From an uncultured Rhodanobacteraceae bacterium (GTDB lineage: Bacteria; Pseudomonadota; Gammaproteobacteria; Xanthomonadales; Rhodanobacteraceae), in contig CAJXGK010000012.1 in the NCBI GenBank assembly GCA_913053815.1, positions 1 to 15,133 on the forward strand: a stretch of DNA of 15,133 bases, given 5' to 3'. The translations under genes and the position numbers were made by a program. The notes beneath the pieces were generated by a model, which was given only the letters and a program-made list of their open reading frames with translations, made no database searches and was not told the origin of the DNA. This document shows positions 1-6,636 of this stretch, piece by piece. How positions within the stretch are numbered: position 1 is the stretch's first letter; every line of letters starts with the position of its first letter.

Positions 1-127
1 GGTACAGCGCTGATACCGGAAGCACCGTGGCAGCCTGCACAGGAAGCAGCTTTTGCTTTACCGGCAGCAGCATCGCCAGCAAGATAAGAGCATGGTGGAT
101 TCGAACCGCAGCTTGGATGTGTTTCAT
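1..127 (-). pseudogene. c-type cytochrome, 5' end only, apparently frameshifted (partial)
   Basis: An ATG at 127 opens 7 nt after the amylase stop codon. It encodes a signal-like start (MKHIQAAVRIHHALILLAM, basic then hydrophobic). In that frame the next residues make no sense. One frame over, from about base 74 to base 1, the sequence reads DAAAGKAKAASCAGCHGASG, a typical class I cytochrome c start with a CxxCH haem-binding motif (CAGCH) at 27-41. That frame has no ATG, GTG or TTG upstream before it runs into the amylase end. The simplest reading is one indel near base 74 joining signal peptide to cytochrome domain, so the gene is either broken or carries a sequence error. The rest lies outside the window. 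No clear ribosome binding site is seen before 127. The haem motif is seen directly; the frameshift is inferred. Confidence 0.5.
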
Positions 128-133
128 GATGGT

Positions 134-1789
134 TTAGTGTCGATGGATGCCCGAGTGGTGAGCTTCGAGGATGGCGGTGGAGTAGGGCGGCATTTCGAGG
201 CTGTCGCGATTGAGCCGGATGTTGGTTCGGGTCTTGCGGAGTACGCTGTCAAAGCGGCCATACCGGTGTGCAAGCAGGTCCACGGTATGGGACTGGCCGG
301 AAAGATTGTGAACCACCAGGATCTGTGCCTCCGGGTCGCTCAACCGGTAGGTGACGATAGCTGGGTTGGATATGGGATAGCGGGCCACGACGCCATCCCG
401 CAGGGGGGCGATCTGTTGGCGCCAATGTATGAGTGTCCGATACAGTCTAAGCAACGAGCCCGGTTGCTTGCGTTCAGCGGCAACCGAGACATCCTCAGCG
501 GCAGGAATGGGTGAGGCCTCCCAGGTGGTTTCCCCAGGGGCGCTGCGGCTTAGCTCCCAACGCATCGGTTCACGCAGATGGGGGTCGGGTTTGACCCCAC
601 GCATGCCGATGGCCTCCCCGTAGTAGATGAAAGGATTGCCTGGCAGGGTCAGCAGCAACTGGGCGGCGACTCTCATATGGTTGAGATTGCCGTGCAGATC
701 GCTCATGACCCGATTCTGGTCGTGGTTACTCAGGAACGGAGCATCCTGGACATAGTGTCCGGTTGCGGCGCGGTAGACCTTCTGGATAGCCACCAGGGTT
801 GCGCCGAGATGGTCGTTGCGTTCTTTTGCGGCCATTTTAATGAGACGTTGGGCAAGAGGAAAATCGAAGGTCGCGTTCAAGGGCTTGAAGTACGGCGCCA
901 TTTGCCGATAGTCGTTATCGGTGACTTCACCGATCAGATAGGCATGGGGGTTGACCCTATCGATACCTTGGCGGAATTGCCTCCACCAAGCGATATCCTT
1001 GCCGACCGCCACCGGATTGTGAACTTGTGACGGGCGTTTTACATACAGGTGCCGGGCGGCATCCAGGCGAAACCCATCCACACCTTTTCTCAGCCAAAAG
1101 CGTCCGATGGCAATCATTTCGTGGCGTACTGCTGGATTGTTGTAATTCAGGTCTGGCATACAGGGGCAGAAAATGCCCATATAGTGCTGTTTACCATCGG
1201 CTCGCCACACCGGTCCACCGACCACGCTGATGGCCTTGAGATGAGTCTTCGATCCTGCCCAGTGGTACCAGTTGCGGTAGGGGCTGTGGGGATTTTGTGC
1301 GGCTTTGAACCAGGGGTTCCGGTTGCTGGTGTGGTTGATCACCAGGTCGATGATGACCTTAATGCCGAGCCGGTGTGCGGCCGTCAGCAGATGTTTGAAA
1401 TCCTGCATGGTGCCGTATTGCGGATTGATGGCCCGGTAGTGGGTGACGTCGTAACCGTGGTAACTCGGCGAGGGGTTGATCGGCATCAACCAGATGCCAC
1501 TGACCCCCAACCATTTGAGGTAGCCAAGTTTTTGGGTGACGCCGTTAAGATCACCGATGCCGTCGCCATTGCTGTCATAGAACGAGCGCACGAAGATTTC
1601 GTAGTACACGCCAGAGGTGGGGTGGCCATGGGTTGGCTTGGAGGTCCGAAGCCGGGGTGTAGCGTCCCTTTTCTTGATCGTGGAGACCCTGGTGGAAGCT
1701 GTTTGCGCGAACACGCTGGAGACCATTCCCAAGACCAGCAGTAGGATTGCGGCAGGGATAGCCGAAGTGAAAGCGAAGGAACGGTTCAT
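134..1789 (-). CDS. secreted alpha-amylase family glycoside hydrolase (GH13, probably GH13_36-like)
   Basis: This is an endo-acting or oligosaccharide-cleaving alpha-glucan hydrolase of 551 aa. The start chosen is ATG 1789, with GGAG six bases upstream; an in-frame TTG at 1795 is less likely. The N-terminus is a signal peptide ending near SSVFA/QT (residue ~28), so the enzyme is exported to the periplasm or outside. A linker to ~58 precedes the (beta/alpha)8 barrel with all GH13 regions: DLVINH (~148-153), GFRLDAARH with nucleophile Asp243, GEV with acid Glu288, and SNHD with Asp357. A calcium-loop-like DSNGDGIGD sits near 72-80. Conserved region V reads MPDLN, which in this family points to the intermediate GH13_36 group rather than true oligo-1,6-glucosidases (QPDLN). 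An operator at 1929-1942 and a TATTAT -10 at 1894-1899 precede it. The family call is firm; exact specificity is not readable. Confidence 0.93.
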   Translation of the reverse strand: MNRSFAFTSAIPAAILLLVLGMVSSVFAQTASTRVSTIKKRDATPRLRTSKPTHGHPTSGVYYEIFVRSFYDSNGDGIGDLNGVTQKLGYLKWLGVSGIWLMPINPSPSYHGYDVTHYRAINPQYGTMQDFKHLLTAAHRLGIKVIIDLVINHTSNRNPWFKAAQNPHSPYRNWYHWAGSKTHLKAISVVGGPVWRADGKQHYMGIFCPCMPDLNYNNPAVRHEMIAIGRFWLRKGVDGFRLDAARHLYVKRPSQVHNPVAVGKDIAWWRQFRQGIDRVNPHAYLIGEVTDNDYRQMAPYFKPLNATFDFPLAQRLIKMAAKERNDHLGATLVAIQKVYRAATGHYVQDAPFLSNHDQNRVMSDLHGNLNHMRVAAQLLLTLPGNPFIYYGEAIGMRGVKPDPHLREPMRWELSRSAPGETTWEASPIPAAEDVSVAAERKQPGSLLRLYRTLIHWRQQIAPLRDGVVARYPISNPAIVTYRLSDPEAQILVVHNLSGQSHTVDLLAHRYGRFDSVLRKTRTNIRLNRDSLEMPPYSTAILEAHHSGIHRH

Positions 1790-1928
1790 CAGCAACTCCG
1801 GCAGCAGGATGGAAGTCGGGGCGGCAACCTGAGCACGCTTGCGGGGGTAAGGACCCGGCGCAGCAAGTAGGGCGGCTTCCCGATGTAGTAGTCATAATAG
1901 GTCGCTGTCCGTATCGACGGGCGATATC

Positions 1929-1942
1929 TGCATACGTATTCA
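1929..1942 (-). promoter_or_regulatory. operator of the maltodextrin regulon, amylase copy
   Basis: On the - strand this reads TGAATACGTATGCA, a near-palindrome with a central CG as in LacI-family operators. It is identical to the site at 6170-6183 and differs by one base from 6526-6539. Its centre is 39 bp upstream of the centre of a -10-like TATTAT (1894-1899), which lies about 105 bp before the amylase ATG. No good -35 is visible at the usual spacing, so an activator role from about -48 is possible. Confidence 0.7.
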
Positions 1943-2343
1943 GAGTGAAAAAGACGGTAGAGACCATTTTTCATCCGTGGGGTCAGTTCGGTGCCAATTT
2001 CGATGCGTGTGCCCCAGCACCATGACTGGTTGCGCAAACGTAAACATGGCAGTTCCGGATACGCTGCAGTGCAAGATCGATCATCTTCGACACAACGGTC
2101 GGATCGCTGCCGAAGAACTCGAGTTGTCCCGCAATCCGAACTGGTTGGCGGGGCTGGCCGGCCAAGAGGTTTGGCCGCAGCATCACGATCTACTGGTTGA
2201 TCTGCGCAGCAAGGTGGATGCGCCGCGTAGGCTGGCCGGCTTGCGACAAGTTATCAGTGAAGCTGTGTAGGCTATGCCCCCATCAGCAGTACACTGAACA
2301 GCCTTGCGGGGTGCAGTCGTAGCGTCCAAATCGGGCGATACCG
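1943..2343. other. intergenic stretch between the amylase operator and repeat copy A
   Basis: This is the upstream side of the amylase control region. Apart from a possible small ORF at 2046-2270 (listed separately), I see no RNA gene, terminator or recognisable regulatory site. Confidence 0.5.
2046..2270 (+). CDS. possible small ORF or gene remnant, unknown function
   Basis: An ATG at 2046 opens 74 codons ending at TAG 2268-2270, starting MAVPDTLQCKIDHLRHNG and ending LAGLRQVISEAV. Amino-acid composition and codon use look like real coding sequence (alternating charged and Leu/Ala residues, predicted helical). It has no ribosome binding site, no domain I recognise, and lies alone between the amylase control region and a dispersed repeat. 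It may be the C-terminal remnant of a lost gene or simply a chance ORF; the frame stays open upstream to about 1977. Confidence 0.28.
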   Translation: MAVPDTLQCKIDHLRHNGRIAAEELELSRNPNWLAGLAGQEVWPQHHDLLVDLRSKVDAPRRLAGLRQVISEAV

Positions 2344-2790
2344 TCAAAGCGTGGATCCCGGGTCTCCACTGCGTTCCGCCCGGGATGACGTAAAAAGGTA
2401 AGGTGGCGCCGTAGTGCCGGAATCATTGCGGGTGCCGGGTTCCTTTCTTGTTATCCCCCTGTGCGGCGGTGCGTGACGGTAGACTAGGCCCGCAGGGATG
2501 CGGGTCATCGGGCCCTCAGGCCAGGATGGCCTGAGGGCCCGACCCGGACGGCACGCACGGTTCTTGCGGATTGAAGATCCGCAAGGCGCCAAACCGGGGG
2601 GCCTTCTTTTGGTTCGTTTTCTTTGACAAGAAAGAAAATGAACTCGGGCGCCGTAGGCGCAGGAAACCCTCTTGTCGTCATTCCCGCGTAGGCGGGAATC
2701 CACTCGGCCCGGACTACGTATGAGGCCCCATCGGACGAAGTGGTCAGAGCGTGGATCCCGGGATGACGGCCGAAGGGTCGCGTCACCCGG
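2344..2790 (-). repeat. dispersed structured repeat, copy A
   Basis: This intergenic repeat belongs to the same family as 9440-9915. It carries GTGGATCCCGGG at both ends (2351-2362 and 2751-2762), and AGGCGGGAATCCAC followed one base later by CGGCCCGGA (2690-2713), a 24-base block matching copy B at 23 positions. Between these, read on the - strand, comes a series of hairpins: 2615-2640 (10-bp stem, 6-nt loop), 2563-2585 (9 bp), 2508-2542 (15 bp) and 2489-2504 (6 bp). ORFs crossing it are arginine/proline-rich and not credible proteins. No transposase or clean terminal duplication is seen, so any mobilisation would be in trans. The boundaries are approximate. Confidence 0.65.
2508..2542. repeat. 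15-bp perfect inverted repeat inside copy A
   Basis: The arms 2508-2522 and 2528-2542 pair perfectly around the 5-nt loop AGGAT. It is very GC-rich with no T-tract, so a strong hairpin but not a standard intrinsic terminator. It occupies the same relative place as the 17-bp stem at 9762-9797 in copy B, with a different sequence. Confidence 0.85.
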
Positions 2791-2818
2791 GATAACGAGA
2801 AAATAGGCAACAGCTGGA

Positions 2819-3024
2819 TCAGGTTGGAGTTTCAGCTTTGCAGTGTTCAGCAATGAACTGAGCGTGGCCGGGCAGGGTCGGTACAGTCCGATGGATCAGG
2901 GTGTAGATGTTGGCAAGAAACTCAGCTGGGCCGAGGTGATGGCCTTGGTCAGCGAGGTGGCAGTGATCCAGCCGGCGGTACCTCCGCCAACGATGACTAC
3001 ACGCTTAATTCGGTTATCACTCAT
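2819..3024 (-). pseudogene. flavin-dependent tryptophan halogenase remnant (internal deletion plus frameshift)
   Basis: A start with a perfect AGGAGG (10 nt upstream of ATG 3024) encodes MSDNRIKRVVIVGGGTAGW, the N-terminal FAD-binding GxGxxG strand-turn-helix typical of tryptophan halogenases. It continues about 15 codons and hits a stop in frame 0. In another frame, from about 2923, the sequence gives FLANIYTLIHRTV then LPGHAQFIAEHCKA and a stop at 2819-2821; this matches the usual C-terminal end of the same family (MPxHxxFIxxHCxA). The ~430-450 codons between, including the WxWxIP motif, are missing, so no active enzyme can be made. Halogenase-like genes are commonly linked to TonB receptors of sugar-scavenging loci, which fits its place after the receptor terminator. 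The family call is from motifs only. Confidence 0.78.
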
Positions 3025-3094
3025 GATCTGAGGGCCTCCTATCTTCGAACTGCAAGGTGTTCTGTCACGCTAACCTGGGCTATGGCAGATCACC

Positions 3095-3129
3095 AATAAA
3101 AAACCCCGTTGCCATGCGACAACGGGGTT
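3095..3129 (-). terminator. rho-independent terminator after the TonB receptor gene
   Basis: Read on the - strand: stem AACCCCGTTG/CAACGGGGTT (10 perfect bp, 3102-3111 with 3120-3129), an 8-nt loop, then a run of six T (3098-3103). It lies 23 bp past the receptor stop and separates it from the halogenase remnant. Confidence 0.92.
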
Positions 3130-3152
3130 GAATGGACAACGTATATTGCGAC

Positions 3153-6020
3153 TCAGAACTTGTAGGAGACACCAAGTTGATAGCTTCGACCATAGCGTTC
3201 CCAGATTTGCACTTGGCGCGGATCACCATTCTGGAAGGTGACGAAGCGTCTATTGGTGAGGTTGCTACCCTGCAGGATGAAGGTCAGGCCCTTGAACCGG
3301 CCACTCTGCAGAGCATAACTGACCTGGACATCGTAGGTAGAACCGCCCTGGATGGTCTGCAGGATACGGGTAGCGCTGATGCCACTGACTTCACCCAGGA
3401 AGCTGCTGCGGTAAGCCCGGCTGGCCCGGGCCTGAAAACCGCCATGTTCGTAGTATACGGTGGCGTTGGTCACCCACTTCGATAGGCCGGGCACGGTAAT
3501 CGAGTTGGGATTACCTGCGTAGACCAGCGAACTCTTGGTGTAGTCGGCACTAAGGACTACGCCAAAGCCGTTGAGGACCGGGGTGAACAGCTTCAGTGGA
3601 ATGCTGGCGACGGCCTGGAGGCCCTTGACGTTGCCGTAGCCATTGTTGACCGGACCGGAGACTATGCCGAACGGGGTACCCAGCAATTGCTGCTGGGCCG
3701 GGGTCAGGTAGCTGCTGATGAAGGGGGTGAAATCCGCCAGGTAGGCCGCATTGGGATTGATGTAGTCATGCAGCTTCAGCATGTACGCCATCGCCGACAC
3801 GTAACCCGAATTGTCAGCGAAATAGTGCGCAAGGCTGATGTTGTAACTGTCGGCCATGGTTGGCAGCAGCTGGGGATTGCCACCGGATGCACTGAAGTAG
3901 GACAGATTCGGATTAGTCGAAGCGAGATGGGTGATGTTGCCACTGATACCCAGGCTGGCACTCATCTGATCCATGCGCGCCCGCGCCATCACCCGTGCTG
4001 CACTTACGCGCAACTGAGTATTCTCGGCCAGCCCAAAAATCAGGTTGACGCTAGGTAGATAACGGGTGTAGCTGGTACCGCCGCTTACCGGTATGAGTTG
4101 CGCTTGGGTACCGGCATTGATACCACTGCCACTGCCGGCGGTGACGCGGGCCCCTTGCGATGACTGCAGGGTGTGTGCCACCTGCAAACCGAAGTTGCCG
4201 GTCAGCGGGATCGAGCCGATGTGGGTGTCCAAATTAAACTGCAGATAGGGCGTGATATCGGTTTCACGGACTTTCCAGTTGGGGGGTACGGCGATAGATG
4301 ACAGGGACGTGGAGAAGACGGTAAGAGCACCGCTGTTCAGCAGATACAGGGGGTTGTAGCAGACCTGCGGGCCGATACCCATGAATGCCAGGGGATCACA
4401 GCTACCCCCATTGACCAGTGCCGCCGTCGGAATAGGTGCGGTCAGCGCGCCGATTGGGTTGCTGGTTAGCGTCTGGCTGCCATTGGGCAGGGTCAGGAAC
4501 ATCTGGTTGATCGCGTAGGTCTTGTTGCGAGTCTTGCGGTCAACACCAAATTCCATGCTCGAGAACGGCCCGCTGGTAAAATCACGCTCCACGCTGGCCC
4601 GCAAGTCGGCGATGTAGTCGGTGGTGCGGGGCGCGTTGATGAAACCGGCTTGCACGATGGATGGTGTAGCGCCAGCTCCCCAGCCCTGCGGATCGGTGAG
4701 CACAATCTGGCTGGAGTCATAATTCAACGTCGGGTTCATGTACAACAGACCATTACCCAGCTCGGTAAAACCGATGGTGTCGGTGGCCCCGTTGGCGGTG
4801 CTGTAGCCGGTACCGCTGTAAGACTCCATGAGGAAGCTACGCCGGTTGGCCCGTGAATAGTTGGCGTCGACGGTTGCGGACCAGTTTTCGTTGATCGCAA
4901 TCTTATTGTTCCAGTCGATGTTGTAGACCTTGGCGTAGTTGCGGTTGTAGTCGTTACGCACGACTGCCTTGACGTTGTTGTAGGTACCACTGGTTACGAA
5001 GCCGTTGCTGACCGTATAGCCCGGCTGCAACTGTGCCGCGGACCATTTCAGTGGGAACTCGATACCTCGTAACGTCTGATTTTCACGGAAGTTGTCGTAG
5101 GTCATGTCCAGTGTGCTGGAGAAGTTTTCCGATGGACGCCACTGCAGGGTACCCAGGAACCCGGTACGGGCAAAAAGATCAGAAATGCCATAATTCTTCG
5201 ACCCGCCTATGACCACCGGCCCGCCGTTGCTGACATTAGGATAGCCCCACGGCTGTTGATGCTCGATCTGGGTCGGATTTTTTTGCAAATCGATGCCCAG
5301 CGCGACCCCCAGGGTGTGGTTGAGAAACTGGTCGACGTAGATGCCGTTAGTCTGGTAGCCCTGATTACTCAATCCGGGCGAAAGCTTGGACATACTGTTC
5401 CAGGCATAACGGGCATTGACCGCGAGGATACGATGGGTTTCATCCAGCGGGCGGATGGTGCGTAGATCCACCGTGCCGGCCAAACCCTGTCCCATCAACG
5501 AGGCCTTGGGAGTCAGGTAGACCACTACACTGTTGAACCAACTGGCAGGATACTGGTCAAATTGCACGCCTCGATTGTTGCCGGTACTGACCTGCTCGTT
5601 ACCATTGATCAGCGCCGTGCTGAAATCCGGACCGAAGCCGTGGATGGAGACCACCTGGGGGCGGCCGTTCAGAGTCTGCACGGCTAAACCAGGTAGGCGG
5701 CCGAGGGTCGCGGCGATGCTTACGCCCGGTAGCTTACCGATTTGCTCAGCGGTGACCGCTTCGACGATCTCGCTGGCATAACGCTTGATGCCGATCGAGT
5801 TCTTGATACTCGCGGCATAGCCCTGAACCACGATGGCACTGAGTTTTTTGGCTTCTTTCTTGCGAGCTTTACCACCCAGATTGCCGGGGGCCTTCTGCGC
5901 GCCCTTGGTTTGATTCGTCTTGGTAGCTTGTGGATTGCTGGTTTGCGCCTGGACTCCCGTGGCGACCACCAGAATCGCCGACGCTAAGGCTACGCTTAAC
6001 AAGTTTCGCTTGAGTTTCAC
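3153..6020 (-). CDS. TonB-dependent outer-membrane receptor (Xanthomonas/Caulobacter carbohydrate type)
   Basis: This is an energised outer-membrane porin, probably for maltodextrins given its neighbours and shared operator. The GTG start at 6020 is preferred (955 aa): GGAGG lies 8 bases upstream and the protein then begins directly with a signal peptide (VKLKRNLLSV...GVQA/QT, cleavage ~25). The ATG at 6107 would add 29 residues without a ribosome site. After a Lys/Ala-rich linker comes a TonB-box-like stretch LSAIVVQGY (~60-68). The plug follows (~80-190), with VSIHGFGPDFSTALINGN and GQGLAGTVDLRTIRP, the latter typical of the TonB-Xanth-Caul family. The remaining ~760 residues are alternating Gly/Asn/Tyr-rich strands of a 22-strand barrel ending in the C-terminal Phe required for outer-membrane insertion. 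An intrinsic terminator follows. The family is sure; the ligand is inferred. Confidence 0.95.
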   Translation of the reverse strand: MKLKRNLLSVALASAILVVATGVQAQTSNPQATKTNQTKGAQKAPGNLGGKARKKEAKKLSAIVVQGYAASIKNSIGIKRYASEIVEAVTAEQIGKLPGVSIAATLGRLPGLAVQTLNGRPQVVSIHGFGPDFSTALINGNEQVSTGNNRGVQFDQYPASWFNSVVVYLTPKASLMGQGLAGTVDLRTIRPLDETHRILAVNARYAWNSMSKLSPGLSNQGYQTNGIYVDQFLNHTLGVALGIDLQKNPTQIEHQQPWGYPNVSNGGPVVIGGSKNYGISDLFARTGFLGTLQWRPSENFSSTLDMTYDNFRENQTLRGIEFPLKWSAAQLQPGYTVSNGFVTSGTYNNVKAVVRNDYNRNYAKVYNIDWNNKIAINENWSATVDANYSRANRRSFLMESYSGTGYSTANGATDTIGFTELGNGLLYMNPTLNYDSSQIVLTDPQGWGAGATPSIVQAGFINAPRTTDYIADLRASVERDFTSGPFSSMEFGVDRKTRNKTYAINQMFLTLPNGSQTLTSNPIGALTAPIPTAALVNGGSCDPLAFMGIGPQVCYNPLYLLNSGALTVFSTSLSSIAVPPNWKVRETDITPYLQFNLDTHIGSIPLTGNFGLQVAHTLQSSQGARVTAGSGSGINAGTQAQLIPVSGGTSYTRYLPSVNLIFGLAENTQLRVSAARVMARARMDQMSASLGISGNITHLASTNPNLSYFSASGGNPQLLPTMADSYNISLAHYFADNSGYVSAMAYMLKLHDYINPNAAYLADFTPFISSYLTPAQQQLLGTPFGIVSGPVNNGYGNVKGLQAVASIPLKLFTPVLNGFGVVLSADYTKSSLVYAGNPNSITVPGLSKWVTNATVYYEHGGFQARASRAYRSSFLGEVSGISATRILQTIQGGSTYDVQVSYALQSGRFKGLTFILQGSNLTNRRFVTFQNGDPRQVQIWERYGRSYQLGVSYKF

Positions 6021-6169
6021 TATGACCCCCTCCAATAAAACGATGGCAGTTACACCAGTCTTGGGTTGCCTGGTTGCGGTAGCCCGAGCCTGAGACGAAC
6101 AGGACATTGGTAATGTCTTTGTAACGTGCCTTGCATACTAGCTGTGAAAGAAATGTGATCGACGCATTC

Positions 6170-6183
6170 TGCATACGTATTCA
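6170..6183 (-). promoter_or_regulatory. operator of the maltodextrin regulon, receptor copy
   Basis: On the - strand TGAATACGTATGCA, identical over all 14 bases to the amylase operator and in the same orientation relative to its gene. It lies ~150 bp upstream of the receptor start, centred about -48 relative to the start site implied by the TAGTAT -10. Confidence 0.72.
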
Positions 6184-6525
6184 TGGAATTTCAGGCATTT
6201 TGCGGGGGTTGAATCCAGCTTCAGAGTACTGTGACAGGGTCGTTTCGAGGCTTGCTTACGTCACCTAATTCCTCGGCGTATTGAAGACGTTTAAGGGGCT
6301 GCCTGAATCGGGACGGATTGTGTTCTGCAGGGCCGCAGCAGTGAAGACCATGACTGGGATCGGGGACGGATCTTCTACCTATTGAAAGGGCGGTCTCAAG
6401 AGTGGCCGATAGACGTTCATGGGAGTTGAAGCACCCTGTCCAAGATGGCTTCAGGCTGGTGCGGGGGGATGTATGGGGAGATGGCGGCAACATCCGTCTG
6501 CATGGGTTAGCCGTGCCAGAGTGCA

Positions 6526-6539
6526 TGAATACGTATGCG
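6526..6539 (+). promoter_or_regulatory. operator of the maltodextrin regulon, alpha-glucosidase copy
   Basis: TGAATACGTATGCG, 13 of 14 bases equal to the other two operators and again oriented towards its gene, whose ATG is ~98 bp downstream. The last base is the only mismatch. Confidence 0.68.
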
Positions 6540-6636
6540 GGGCCATGCGGCGGCCTCCTGCACACGGCTAAGCTTTAAGCCTGGATTACGATAATGCTTC
6601 CGCCCGCGGCGGGATGAATATCAATAGGGGAGCTGC

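Larger units (their letters stand above)
6021..6636. promoter_or_regulatory. divergent control region between receptor and alpha-glucosidase
   Basis: About 615 bp with two operator copies, one near each gene (6170-6183 and 6526-6539). A -10-like TAGTAT (6135-6140, - strand) lies 39 bp centre-to-centre from the first. On the + side a weak TAAGCT (6569-6574) sits at the same distance, and a GATAAT at 6590-6595 is an alternative. The 340 bp between the operators show no convincing gene; the 114-codon - strand ORF there is Pro/Arg/His-rich and looks like chance. Confidence 0.55.

Noticed and set aside
1049..1744. 231-codon + strand ORF opposite the amylase
   Set aside because: It is antisense to a gene with all GH13 catalytic motifs and has no domain of its own.
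2344..2853. 169-codon - strand ORF and overlapping frames over the first repeat
   Set aside because: The translation is Arg/Pro/Gly-rich, crosses several perfect hairpins and the repeat blocks, and has no ribosome site; it is a by-product of the dispersed repeat.
6141..6163. CRP-like TGTGA elements before the receptor
   Set aside because: The two TGTGA words are in direct, not inverted, orientation, so they do not form a CRP site.
6221..6565. 114-codon - strand ORF between the receptor and the alpha-glucosidase
   Set aside because: Its Pro/Arg/His/Cys-rich composition, absence of a ribosome site and overlap with the alpha-glucosidase operator make a chance ORF likely.
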